Shown here piece after piece: positions 1-12,429 of a stretch of 64,000 bases of DNA (the stretch's first letter is position 1; each line of letters opens with the position of its first letter). A program made the position numbers and the translations under genes. Under the pieces are notes generated by a model. It searched no databases. It was not told the DNA's origin and was given only the letters and a program-made list of their open reading frames with translations. Source of the stretch: Hemileia vastatrix (Eukaryota > Basidiomycota > Pucciniomycetes > Pucciniales > Zaghouaniaceae); assembly GCA_030280995.1 (NCBI GenBank), contig JASXTE010000001.1:13363001-13427000 (forward strand), written 5' to 3'.

Positions 1-1555
1 TCCATGTCCATATTAATTTCAATCAAAATTAATGTTGACTAATACATAATGAATACATGCTATGCCACTTACACTTGCCACGCATAGCTACCATTAAATA
101 TGCCAGTATCAAAAATTAATTTCGATCGAAATTAATGAGCATGATAATCATGAATTTCTGTAGTCAACTGCTTATTTTTATGCATGGTGCCTTGCCAACA
201 TTAATTTCGATCGAAATTACTTTTGATACTGGCATATTGCATGTATATATGCCTGGAAAGTGTAAGTGGCATAGTGTGTATTCATTATGTATTGGTCAAC
301 ATTAATTTTGATCGAATTTAATGTTGACATTTGCATATTGAACCCAAGCCAGAAAACAACCAAGAAGATTCTTCATAAAACTTCCCATTAATTTCGATTG
401 AAATTAAGGCTGACCATATACATATTGAATGGTAGTTATATCTGGTCTGAGTAAGCGGAGATTACTTATATTCAATATGTATTGGTCAACATTAATTTTG
501 ATCAAAATTAATGAGCATTTTGATCATGAACTTTTTCAGTCAGTTAGTTCTTTCAATGCATAATGGCATGCCAACATTAATTTTGATCAAAATTAATGTT
601 GAAATGATATAATGCTTTTTTGCATGACATATAAAGGACGGCAAGTATTTTTAAGTATTGAAATTTACTATACATGTTGAGGGTAAATATAAAATTTACA
701 TATCCATATTAATTTCTATAAAAATTAATGTTGACCAATACATAATAAATAGTAAAGATGCCTGGCTAGTGTAAGTGGCATAGCTTTTTTTCAATCTGCA
801 CTTGGCAACATTAATTTCGATCAAAATTAAGGTTCATGATTATCATCAATTTAGGCAGTCAGTTGCTTACTTTTATGCATGGTAACATGTCAACATTAAT
901 TTTAATAAAAATTGAATTTGACATGCCACCCAGCATTTTTCTGTGAGATGAAAAGTAGGGCCCTCTATTCTTAAGTAAACACATTACAATGCATATTGAG
1001 CATGTATATATCATTTACACATTAATATTAATTTCAATCAAAATTAATGTTGACCAATAAACATTGAACACAAGCTTTACAACTTACACACACCAGATAT
1101 AACTACCATTCAATATGTATATGGTCAACACTAATTTAGATCAAAATTAATGAGCAGTTTTATGAAGAATTTTTTGGGTTGTTTGCTGGTTTGGGTTCAA
1201 TATGCAAATGTCAATATTAAAGTCTATTGAAATTAATGTTGAACAATACGTAATGAATACACACTATGCCACTTACACTTTCCAGGAATAGACACCATGC
1301 AATATGCCAGTATCAAAAGTAATTTCGATCGAAATTAATGTTGGCAAGGCACCATGCATAAAAATAAGCAGTTGACTCCATAAATTCATGATTATCATGC
1401 TCATTAATTTCAATCGAAATTAATTTTTGATACTGGCATATTTAATGGTAGCTATGCCTGGAAAGTATAAGTGGCATAACGTGTAATCACTATGTATTGG
1501 TCAACATTAAATTTGATTTAAATTAATATGGATACATAAATGTGACATAAAGAGG
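1..1555. repeat. Array of sixteen 22-bp palindromes with alternating spacing
   Basis: Sixteen copies of a palindrome of consensus ATTAATTTCGATCGAAATTAAT are centred near 22, 125, 210, 311, 397, 501, 586, 718, 820, 905, 1037, 1140, 1226, 1328, 1413 and 1516. The intervals alternate between about 103 and 85 bp, with two exceptions of about 132 bp. Spacer sequences recur in both orientations: the spacer at 26-110 returns inverted at about 225-300 and 1430-1500, so the block is also one large imperfect inverted repeat. Differences between copies sit mainly in the CGATCG core (TGATCA, CAATCA, CGATTG) and fit CpG decay. It lies just downstream of the tnp2 partner gene, so it may be the subterminal region of that transposon; the left boundary is outside the window. 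Confidence 0.85.
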
Positions 1556-1742
1556 TATGGACCATCAATTTGTTGAAAATACATTTTTATATCTCATACA
1601 TTATTTGTTTTTCTTAAATAAAATGTTACTCTCTCTCAATATCACTTTATAACATTTACCTAGCTACTTTGAAAAAAAATAGAATACATAAAATTCAATA
1701 TAAGATAGGTATATTACACAGAAGATCACCGTTATACCTAAG

Positions 1743-3408
1743 TTATGATGATGTTGATGCTCTATTAATTGATTCCCAAATCTTTACCAGATCAACTTCA
1801 GCTCCAACCCCAAGTGTCTCACATTCATTCACAGATAATCCTTGCAAAAATGTTGCTGAATAGCAAATCTTGGGGAGGTATTTGGGAACATTGAATATAC
1901 CATTTTGTGCAACTGTCCTTTCTGATGACCGTGAATATGTTTTTAATGCTGATTTTCTTTGAGCTGGTGTATGGGCTAAGTCCTTTGTCATCTTATCCAT
2001 TTTTTAAAACAAATCATTGAGTTCAGGATTTTGCCATCCAGGAATAGCTCGGATAGGTGCAGTTGGGGCTGGTGCTGGGCCTTCCTGGATATCAGAGATG
2101 CACCTAGTATCATGAAAAAGCACAACAAAACCTGACACATCACTGCATAGATCTCTTGCTAACTTGTAGCGTGCACTAGCAATCTGAATTCCAACTAAAT
2201 CAGCTTCATAATAACAAAAAGCAAAGTAAAATAAAAAACTTACCTTGGTCCGATAACGTTTTACTTGTGCCCTTGCCCTCTTTTCGATCTTTTCTCTTGC
2301 TACCCTTTCCTCTTCTTGCCCAAACAACCTTATCATCTCCTTCCCCTTATTAACTACCCATTTCTCAATAACACATTGAGTGAACTGAAGCTTTGACTGA
2401 TCGATTGTATTCAAGGTGGTGAGCCATCTGGTACAGTGGTCGCATACTATGCTTCCCATGACTTGATTCCAAGTTGATTCTGAAAAATCACGGCAAGTCC
2501 AATCAAATGCAAATTTCGGAAAACCTTTTTCTTGCAATTCACGCTCTAAGTTTCTTTTGACAGAAAGTGGGATCGGTGCTCCTCCTTTTAGTCCTCAAGG
2601 CTCAGGTGCTGGAAAAAATTCGGGTAGTTGAATTTTGGATCGCAAGAAGGCTATAGAATTGGTTATCAGAAATTGTCAATCAGCTGCAGAATTGGCACGG
2701 TTAGAAGATTGGACTTGGGTTAGGACAGTTTGAATGGTTTTTAGTTTGAATTGGCTCCAATCTTTCCAATTTTCAATCTCCAAAGGTGTTGGGCTCGCAG
2801 GATATTTTGATATTTGTGTTGGTCCCCCAAGACAATACTTCAGAAAGTGGTAAATATTTCTATTTAGACTGTCCGAGCTCCTGGGAACATCATTCCTTCT
2901 AACTAAGCCTCTTACAGCCCTTAACCCCCGTTCTCGCTCATGAGACTCTGCTGAATTGAGTCTGTGGTAATCACTGATACCCATAATGATTGAGGGATTC
3001 ACTAACAATTCAAATAAGTTAATTAAATTGGTTATTTTTCAATAAAAGAATACACTACAAATTTGACTTACCTGCTCCACTTGTGCTTGCTCCTTGGTTA
3101 GGCTGAGCAGATGATGATTGGTCTCTGAAAAATTCCCTCAATACTTCACTAGCCCAATCTCTTCCTAGCTGATCAGCACTTTCAGAAGCAGAAGGATGAT
3201 TGGGATTAAAATTTCTCAGTTCTGAATGAGACTCTTTGCCTGGATTGTGATTAGGTGGTGGGTTAGGATTAGGTGGTACAGATTGAGATGCATCTGGAGG
3301 TTGATCAGCAGAGGGTGGTGGAGGAGTATTTCCAGTATTAGTATGTTGAGGCGGAAAACAATCAGAATCGGTTGGGTCAACAGACATCCCTTCAAAATTA
3401 TCATCCAT
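1743..3408 (-). pseudogene. Second gene of the tnp2 transposon, unknown function, broken
   Basis: The reading frame starts at 3408 with a Ser/Pro/Asn/Gln-rich, acidic N-terminus of about 110 residues. An intron (GTAAGT to TTAG, about 3003-3072) joins it in frame to a second exon, which starts VNPSIIMGISDYHRL. A 60-nt in-frame intron (about 2188-2247) follows the Arg/Lys-rich segment RARAQVKRYRTK. The same frame then runs on to 1743. In-frame stops interrupt it at 2676 (TGA), about 2595 (TGA) and 2004 (TAA), all explicable as CGA or CAA to stop by C-to-T change. A CDHC pair lies in the middle of the protein. It lies directly downstream of the transposase on the same strand, and remnants of its 5' part are present in the second tnp2 copy near 36670-36990. 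This suggests a conserved partner, perhaps the equivalent of plant TnpA, but I do not recognise the fold. Confidence 0.6.
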
Positions 3409-3834
3409 AATGAACTGTAATAAAATAAAATAAAATAAAAATAATCAGTTGTTAAAATTTATACCTATCAAAGCTAAAGTAAAAAAAGATACTATGTATA
3501 TAGTCTTGTAAACGTGTATGTTCTCTTGTAGAAAAATAAAGTTAATAATATATAGCTATCAGCTAAAGTTGGAAGGTCAAACTATTTATAGTAGATGAAT
3601 GAGCAAGAAGATCATTCATTAAGTAAAAATTTTATCATATTTCTCATTATCATGATTTTATTTCTTTCATTCTTACATTTAAGATAAAAATGACTCATTG
3701 AAAGCATGGGTTCTCTCGCAATAAAAGCAACCAAAATAATTGTTCACTGATTTATGATAAGGTAGGTTGGATGCATTGCATTTTTTAATCGAGCATTGAA
3801 TTATTTCTTTCACCATTTACAAATATCACCAATC

Positions 3835-6800
3835 CTACAAATTTCCCCAATCCCAAATCAACACAAAGATGTTAGTCAACAGAAAATAAATTTGATTAAT
3901 TTTTTCACTCACTACTGTCTGCAGTCCAATGGCAGTGACAACCTCGTCTTTGATTCCAAACATTCCTTTTTTGTGTTCGACAGTAGCTGCATGTCCAATT
4001 ATTGCATCTTTCTTAATCACAATTTGAGTTGCTTTGGCTACTCTTACTAACCGACAATGCACTTGTGGGAAAAGCTCATAGGGATCCTTTGATGTTTCTT
4101 CTGGACAGAGCTCTTTGAAAGGACTTACTATTAAATATATTTGATCATTCTCTTCCTTTGATCTGAAAAGATCATCAATTTGCCCAAACTGGCTATCTTT
4201 TCCATAGTAGAATTCAATTGTTGAATTAGCAATGTGTCAATGGTAACTAGTAAACCTCTTTCCATGTATCAATATGCTTGCTACATTTTCAACTACCTGA
4301 TCCCCACTTTTCTCCGATGGTGTCAAAGCCCGTCTTGAAGTTTCTTTTCCCATTCGTGCCCTTACCCATTAAGTAAATAATGCCATACTTAGATGGATCC
4401 ATTTGTTTTGTTTATCGAGATCAATATGGATTTTTTTAGTCTCACATTGATCATTATCTTCAGCTTCACCAAGATCTAATACCCTAGACTTCCGATACCA
4501 ATGTTTGAGCATTGTTAGCGGTATCTCTCCTGTGGTAAATATTAATAAATTAGCACAGCTGAGTTTTTAAATCATTTCTTACAAACATTACATGCGTGGA
4601 TGGTGATTGTTTGGAATTTCAGATAATATATGATTCACCCGCTCTCCAGACCAAGTAGCTGTACCTGATGGTGGACCAAGATGCTTTATCATTTCAGGAT
4701 AATGTTGAGTGATATTCAGATTTGGCTTTGCATTAATATTCTTCCAACCCTCTTCAAGGCACTCACGATACTCTAACAGAAATTGATCTAGATCTTTAAG
4801 CTCATTAGTCTGTATATTTTTTAATGTCAAAAAATTGGTGATCAAGCATAATGTTACAAGTGACTTGAGAAGATAATATTCTCTTGGTTTATCAGCTGAG
4901 GAAGCTGAAGATTCAGATTCTTTAAATTTTTCAAACCAAAGGGGTATAAGTGACAAAGGGAAGTAGAGAGTATACAGCATGTGCCATTCTGCTGCCTTGA
5001 GGGATCTTGCCTTTTTAGATCCTACTGATTTTGGAACTCGTGTTAGCCAGGAAGGTCTTCTTACTTGATCAATCATCTTCCATACAACCTGTAGCTCTGC
5101 TGCTGTGATTCGTGGATTACTACTACCTTCATTTTCTTTCTCCTTACCTTTCCTTTTATTTTCTTCATCTCTAGCTGTCTCATTTGATGAGTGAGATCCT
5201 TCACTCTGTGATATGCTAATGCTTCTTTGCCTTAAGTTATACAATGAATTCCTACTGTCACTGCTGTGAGACTGTATTGAGGCCAAATCGCTATATGGAG
5301 GAATAAATTTGGAGCTGGAGGACCTACTCTGGCTTCTTGATCAATTTGTTCCCAATCCTTCATTATCTAGTCCATGATGACTTGATGAATGTCTTGAACT
5401 CGTACGTCTTTGCCGCTTGTGCTGTCTCGTGTGTCCTGTATCATCATCATCATTATTCGTGGTGCTTAAGCTACTTCTACGTTTTTTCGAATGTTTGTGC
5501 AGTGAAGTATCAGAAAAGAAATCATCATCTTCTTTTCTTACATGCCAATTTTTATCCTTTTCCAGCTTTCTTTCTAGATCTTTTGCTGCATTTTGGATTT
5601 GAAAAAAGGTTAGACTGTGATCTTTTAGGTTGCCAAGCATACGTGAATGCATAACATCAATTGAGAAATATTCATTTGGACGCCAATATTCAAGGTTATT
5701 CAGCTCACTCCATCGTTCCCCATGATTTTGAACAATTGATACACGCTCCCAATGTGACTTAGAATTTTTCCACTTTGTTGCCCAGCACATATGATCCTCA
5801 TGATTCCGTAATGAAAAATTTCCCACATTCTTTTCACTAATTTCATCTTTAGAGATATTACAGAAAGAGCAGAACATTTTTGCAGAGTGACTCGAAAAGC
5901 CAGCCAATTTTCGTATTGCAGGAATGTCACCTATCAAAAGAACAATGCAACTCTTAATTTCTGGCCTTGTGGATAAAGATGTGTCTTTTCAATCAATATA
6001 CCATCCCATAGAGTTTGTAGATCATTAACCAGTGGTTTTAGAAGGTGATTAAGCTGTTAACTTGTGGGTTCTGTTGGTCCAGGTATAATAGCATACAAAA
6101 AAAGATTTTCCATTTTGTATCTATCTTCTTGAGGTAGGTTCATACACACCATCATAATATTGCCTACAGACTTCTGATGACCTCCAATCCTATTGCCACC
6201 AGGCCTAAACCAGTCGACATATAAAGTAAACATTAAGTTGCCTGAAGTTATCGTATATTCATCATCATTGCTATCCAGAGCTGGAGTGGTTATGGGAAAG
6301 TTTTTCCAAATTGAACCATCACAAACATCCTTCATCAAATCACACTCTACACGTTCTGCCACAGGGGTTTTCTTCTCAATCAGAAGCTCAAATTTGAACA
6401 GTTTGATCTTTTCCTTAAGCCAGTCGATAAAAGAATGGTGATGAAATGTTTTAAGAGATAAGTATTTTACATGTTCTTGATGTTCCTCCATCAAATACAG
6501 CCTTTCATCACATTTAACTGCAATTTGTCCTGCTCCAAACATTTTTAAATAGCGCTTTGATGATGAAAGAAATGGTTGATTGCAACATAGTATAGATGGT
6601 TGAGATTCAGAGTTATACTCATAAAGAGCAAAGCATTTAGGACAGCATGTTTTAGTGAAAAATGATTGATTGAGCTTTAATCGACTAAAAACTGTATCTA
6701 TCGAGCGTGGGACCAGGCGGACAATGCTATCAGAATCCAGTATTCCACTATCACCTAGAAGTTTGAGCTTCTTAATTTCTTCATCCAAAAATTGAGTACA

Positions 6801-7213
6801 ACCTTCTTTGCTCAAATGATGAATAAGAGAAAGCTTTGCTGCATGCCACATAATTATTTGGCTATACCGTTCCCCAAGATTTGAGTTTTCTAGAGACTGT
6901 TGAAGATACTTCTGCCCCCAATAGCAACTACCCCTATGTAATAAATCATTGAAACATCATAAAGACTTTTATTCTCACATTGAACTATAGATATACAGCT
7001 TACTGTTTCTGTGGAGCTGGAACTTCCAATGTTAAGTGGATTGTTGGAAGAAATAACCATCTGGGCCTTCCTATTTCTTTCCTCTTGATGTTTTGCATAA
7101 GAATTAGAGCTTTTGAAAGCCATACCAACTTCAAAGGACCCAGAAGAAGTTTGATACTTTCTATTGACACATCCAAGATCTTGACATTGACATACATGAA
7201 AAAATGGAGGCAT
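3835..7213 (-). pseudogene. tnp2-type (CACTA superfamily) transposase, decayed
   Basis: This gene would cut and join ends of a CACTA-like DNA transposon. The first exon starts at 7213 with a CQCxxxxC cysteine cluster typical of the N-terminus of basidiomycete tnp2-like proteins. An intron with GTAAGC donor follows, then the catalytic part (about 6925-6057) with the segment FTLYVDWFRPGGNRIGGHQ and the pattern LPQEDRYKMENLFLYAIIPGPTEP, characteristic of the tnp2 family. The next block (5937-4588) opens with GDIPAIRKLAGFSSHSA and contains FCSFC and EYWRPNEYFSIDVMHSRML. An intron ends at about 4530, and the C-terminal part runs to about 3910, ending with a GIKDEVVTAIGLQ motif. Breaks are a stop at 6057, a frameshift near 5945, TGA at 5341 and further stops at about 4370 and 4240. 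The original 3' boundary is uncertain because a GTGAGT donor follows the last motif. A second copy lies at 36650-60053. Confidence 0.85.
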
Positions 7214-8288
7214 TGTAATTGTGATAATTGTAGGAATAAGTTAGCTATTTGAAGTTACCGATTGAAGGTATTCCTTTTTTTGAAAGGCACTAGCTAATAT
7301 AAGCTACATTTTTTTATCAAAAGAATATGATGGAATATGTGTTGAAATTATTTAAGTTTAAATGTTTAATTTTTAATCGGATAAATTATATATTAATTTA
7401 AAGTTATGCAGTCTACTTTATTTGTATTCTGTATACTCTCTGCATTTGTACAACAATGCATGCATGTTTATCAGAATATTTTCTATCATAGAAAAAATTC
7501 TGTTGTACGCACAAGCATCTTAATTATTTTTCTATCAAATGCCTTCTGAGTTATATCTAACTACCCTATAATTATTTGATTTTGATAAAAATTCTTAGTT
7601 ATGGACTATAAGAAAAGTAATCCATATTTTTAACATAATTATTTAAAAAATTACCCCAAAAATCAAAGTTAAACCCAAAAATAAGGTTAATATTTTGTAA
7701 AAAACAATCACAAACATATTTCTTTCACTTTGAAAATTGGTCTGTACTAGGTAGAATTTTCTATAAATAAAAAATCAAAAATACTCAAATAATAGATGCT
7801 ACAAAAGTGTAAACCTTAAAGAATTACATAAAAGCTGAAACCTTGTATAACTTTTCATACATAAATGTGATGAAGTGACACTCTAGTCTATTTATTCAGG
7901 TTGAACAAAAATTACTCAATAGAATATGTATTACTATCATATTGGACCAAAAATAATTTTTTGGTAATCAAAAAATGAACATAGCCTCACATTTAACAAA
8001 TTATTTTTGTGGAAGAATTTTTTGAAAAGAAAAAAAATCCGTTTCCTAAATGAGTCTGCTTTTATCACATAATCATTCTCTTTATTTTATACCATTCCTT
8101 TTTAGTTCAAGTTGCATATAAAATTATAATTTATGCATATTATAATTCCATAAAGTTGAAATATTTCTTATTCTTAATTTTTGTGATATTTCTCCTTAAA
8201 TCAACTTTGATCATAAAGTTTTGGAGCTCAACAATTTATCCTTCCTCTTTGTTTAATTTAATTGAACACTTTCTTAATCTAATTATTT
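7214..8288. other. Divergent intergenic region
   Basis: This 1.07-kb AT-rich stretch separates the transposase start (minus) from the start of the plus-strand gene at 8289. It would hold both promoters. I see no convincing ORF, repeat or TATA element that I would single out. Confidence 0.5.
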
Positions 8289-9391
8289 ATGAACCCTAGT
8301 AGCTCTTACTTTCCTCATGGAAAACTGCCCACAAACACAAGAACACTTAATAGAATTTTTAATGAGACTTTGCCTCCATTCAATTCTCACTTTTGTAGAT
8401 CTATACACAATTTTTGTCGTTCACTTTTGGATATGTCACCAGAATCAAATGGATGGAAACAAAACCCTACTGAAGAGCAATTAGACAGATTTTCATCATT
8501 CGACATGAATTCTTGCAACATTGCCTTTGAACTACCTCATCCAGAATCAAATTCAGCGGTTTTGGAAAAGTTTCCACCAATTTTCCGTGAATCTTTTATT
8601 GAGCACCTTCGCATGTGTGGTTTCCCAGGATCAACTTTCGCTTGGAACCTAGATTGGTTTGACAAATGGAACCAGGTCTTGGCAAATATTCTCATTAAAC
8701 ACTGGGACAATGCCTTAAAAACCAATAATTTGATTGCATATCCAATTGACTCAAATCAAATAGGAGTTCTTCACCATTGGTTTTTAGGTCATGCTGATAG
8801 ATTAAGACTTGGGAAGGACTCTCATAGCTCTCAAGAAATAATCAAAGTGAGAAAGCATAAATATAGAATAAAAAAAAAGTATGAAAATCCCCTTTTTTTC
8901 AACTGTTTTTATTTATGACCTTTATTTCAAATAACAAAGATTCTTAGAATTCAGTTAACCGAACTAAACTTCTTAAACAACTTCCACATTGTGAAACTTA
9001 TCACAACCTTTTCACAAACATCAAGTGTTGTTCAGACACCGAAATTGATAATGATGGATCGTTAAGACGTATCTTAATGCAATGGAGGTCTGAAGATTTT
9101 TCTAAAGTTCCACAATATCTTGACCAACAACACTTTGATATTTGAGATAATTCAACCTACTCTGGAAGTGTGCTAAAGGACTTGGCCTTGTACAAAAGAA
9201 TCAGTTTGGTTTCAACATTATCCCCTAACCTTAATCCTTCTCATGTCCCCCGGGGTTTGCCAAATGACTGTTATTCTCCCTTATATCTTGCATCTCTAAA
9301 TCCTCAACAACTCAGACTTTTAAATCCTCAAAATCCCATAAATTTACCTGCTCTCCTTGAAATTCTTTCTTCCTCTAATGTGAGTGATTGA
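8289..9391 (+). pseudogene. Transposon-associated gene of unknown function, one internal stop
   Basis: Exon 1 (8289-8846) starts at ATG after an AT-rich leader. It encodes an aromatic-rich protein with the stretch RESFIEHLRMCGFPGSTF and a WNLDWFDKWNQVLANILIKHW helix-like segment. A GTGAGA donor at 8847 and a TTAG acceptor ending at 8947 remove 101 nt and keep the frame. Exon 2 (8948-9391) contains CCSDTEIDNDGSLRRILMQW and ends with a proline- and leucine-rich tail (LPNDCYSPLYLASLNPQQL). A single in-frame TGA lies at 9143-9145, where CGA would be expected from a C-to-T change. The layout resembles multicopy rust-fungus proteins that I recall as transposon neighbours, but no enzymatic motif is visible. 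Its 3' end overlaps the 3' end of the SNF2 gene by 17 bp. Confidence 0.55.
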
Positions 9392-11803
9392 CAAACTCCC
9401 TTAATAATAGGTTTGCACACTCATACTCCTCATTTCCACTGTTTGGGACACTTAGCCTTGAAAACAAAAACATAATTTTAATGATTACTATTATCATTAA
9501 AATTTATAGAAATGAAATTTGGCTTACATTGTTAGCTCCATTTTTTTCCTTTGAATCTTATACATGCTGAATTCTATACTTCCTTGTACAAAATAATTCA
9601 AAACATTTACTTCATTTTGCTGCCCCATTCTATACAGCCTATCAACAGCCTATTGCTCAACTGCTGGATTCCAATTTGGCTCCTATTTCAACATTGAACA
9701 TATAAAAAATTTAATATTTTTGCTCTTAATATGAAATAAAAGACATTGAGCTCACCATTATATATACATTTTGAGCACACCTGAGATCTATACCCACTCC
9801 TGCAGCCTGAATCGTTCCAACCAAAACTTGGCAATTTTTATTAAAATGGAATTCATGCATATTTTTGTCTCGCTTTGTCCTTCTGAGTTCACCCGTAAGC
9901 TGGGTATACCTAATATTGTGGTCATCTAAAGCCATTTTTATTCTATTTTGAAATATTAGAAAATTTTTTTTAATAAGCCAACACAATTTTGTAAAACAAT
10001 TCGTTATAGAATCACTTACATCTGCAAAAAGTCTGCAAAGTTGGAGAATATAACAGCTTTTGGAAAATTTATATCCCTTTCACCAGACAAAAAGTTTTTT
10101 AAGTGGCCTATAAGATGACAAATCTTTGCGGAATGCTGCCAGGTGAAATCAAAAGTTTGAGTTTCATCCAGATTTTTGTAGATTGGATGGTTGCTGAATT
10201 TTCTTAAAATCATCATCTCTCTTAGAAACTCAGATGAGTCCCAAGGGAAGTCAGTGCTTCTGGAGGGCCCATATTGCTCAGTGAATCCTTCTTGAAGCAC
10301 ATCAAGTTTAGACCTCCATGGATCTGCTAATTGAACCAATATCCCCCTTTGAATCTTTTTTGGAAGAGACAAAATTGCATCCTTTGTTCTACGTAGGCTT
10401 ATGACTTTCATTAAGTGATTGATTGATTTAATAGAATTAGCCTTTCCTTTTTGCAAACCTGGAAAAAGGAAATTCTTCCATAACCAGTCTTCTTGCCACT
10501 TTTTGATTCTAAGAAAAAATATGAGACTTTGAAGGTCAGTGGGCCTGTTCTGAAGTGGAGTTCCAGTCAAGCATAGTCGGTGTTGGGATTCCAAGTCAAA
10601 TATTGTTTGAGCCCTCTGCGAGTAAGGATTTTTAATGTAACTAAAAGAATATTTATAAAAATTGATTATAAAAATTAAGTTTTAAGTTTTAGATATAGAA
10701 ATGGGCACTAACTGAGCTTCATCTAAAACAACTCTATACCAAAAGAGCATTTGAGTCACCAGTATCTTTTTTTGGCTTTGATTTTTTGACATCGTTGGGC
10801 TAGCTGTTTCATAGGTCGTTAAAACAATAGCAGTGTCCTGTAGCTCATTGACATTAGTATTTTGACAATCCTTCCCATAAAGAACCTTGAAATGAAGCGC
10901 ATTATCTTCAAAGTGCACACTTATTTCATTGATCCAATTCGATATTGTTGCCAGGGGGCATATAATCAGTGTGGCTGAACTCCGATTAATACCTTCTTGA
11001 TTTTCTGATACATGGAATTGTCTTGCTTCACCTTGAGTTGCACTTATAAGAGAAAGAGTTGAAAGTGTCTTTCCCAAACCCATATCATCAGCAATTATTG
11101 ACCCGTTTCCTTCAGGCGTTAATTGATTGTTAGGAAACTGATCTTTATAGTCATCGAATCCAGTTCTAAGCCAATGGTTGTCCTGGTGCCTCCACATGAT
11201 ATCCAACTTTTCCTTTAACATTCGTTCATTGTCAATCATAAAATTTATTGCTTGAAGTTGATGTGTTTTGAGAATTGTTTTGATTCCTCAGATAAGTTGA
11301 TCAGCTTTCCAATCTTGAGTACTCTGAGATATTTGGAAAGAGCCTTCAAAAATTAAATGCGGGATATTAAAAAAGATAGTGGAGTTGTAGTTCAGGATTG
11401 GACATAAATCGATTTGAGCAGAAGAAAATGCTTCTTTAGCAAGACTGATGAGTGTACTTGAAGAAAAGAGGCATCCCCAAAGTTGATACTGATTACCAAA
11501 AACTGGAACCAAGTAAGCATGAAAATAGAAAGGCTTCATAGGATTCAAGGCACTTCTTTGGTTTAAATGGTGAGATCCAGAGCCAATGTCACCCAATAGT
11601 GGTCCAATGTGCTGACTCTGCACTTGAGAAAGATTACCGACAAGGGTTGGTTTTCTTTCTTCAAATAGTCCAAAAATATGAACATTCGAATGGCCTCGCT
11701 GTAAAATTGTGGGGGTCGGTGAGTTTTGAAATCTTGAAATTACATTCATATAAATTTGATCTATTGTTATTGAGAACTGTCCAAAACATCTGAGACTTGA
11801 CAT
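9375..11803 (-). pseudogene. SNF2-family (Rad5/Rad16-like) DNA-dependent ATPase, two internal stops
   Basis: Five exons can be placed: 11803-10713, 10640-10020, 9942-9756, 9682-9528 and 9456-9375, separated by 71-77-bp GT-AG introns. They total 2136 nt, exactly 712 codons. After a 170-residue N-terminal part come the helicase motifs in order: Walker A ADDMGLGKT, motif Ia region LIICPLATISNW, DEAH (whose His codon is split by intron 1), LTGTPLQN, the C-lobe block AVIFSNF, VLVGTIQAAGVGIDL and AVDRLYRMGQ. The arrangement fits SWI2/SNF2 remodellers that translocate on DNA. No RING finger is seen between the lobes. Two in-frame stops, TGA at 11288-11290 and TAG at 9650-9652, both fit C-to-T change of CGA or CAG. 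Otherwise the gene looks intact, so the damage is recent. It may be cargo of the tnp2 transposon or an unrelated neighbour. Confidence 0.8.
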
Positions 11804-12429
11804 ATTAAGTAAGAATAGTATCTGAAGATAGTGGTTGTTAAAAGATGAATTGAAGCAAAAAATGAATAATCAGTTTTGAATAAAACGACAAAATAACTTT
11901 TTAGCATATGCTATGCTAATCTCATAATTCTTTCACATGTATTATTATTATCTTTTTAATAAATATTGGAAGTAAATCAATGATAACTGAAATGAATAAT
12001 ATGGCTTAAAAATAAATCTTGAGCCTATAGAGTAAATTTTGGTTTGTGGAGGAAGAAAAATTTTCTCAATAAAAATGTGCTTTATTGTTACATTATAATC
12101 ACAAAATAGAATAATTTCACTCTTATTACACTTATTTATGTTTCTGTCTAATAGTAAAATGCTTTAGATGTCAGTTCAAAATCCAAATTGAAACTACTAC
12201 CTAGAACGATGTCTTGATACTAACATACTTTTTGTAAGTCTTTGGACAGACACTTATGGTGATCTCAATAATATTAAAATTGATTTGAATTGTATGTTTT
12301 ATCAAATATCTATGTAGTCTAGTGTAATAATTGAGATACTACAGTTTAACCTTCTGTTACCAACTTGGCAAGAAAATATATGTAGATATTCTTAGAACGA
12401 ATATCAAATTTTGCTTTCCACAAGATGGG
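11804..12429. other. AT-rich spacer
   Basis: This is upstream sequence of the SNF2 gene. I see no gene, and no copies of the palindrome found at 1-1555. Confidence 0.4.

Noticed and set aside
1..1555. CRISPR-like array
   Set aside because: Repeats are regularly spaced, but the spacers are themselves repeated in both orientations, the sequence is eukaryotic, and no cas genes are present.
5337..5654. Plus-strand ORFs over the tnp2 gene
   Set aside because: They are shadows of the minus-strand transposase frame, which carries recognisable family motifs.
10682..10720. Degenerate DEAQ motif in the SNF2 gene
   Set aside because: This reading runs into the intron. Splicing at 10712/10641 restores DEAH and the downstream frame.
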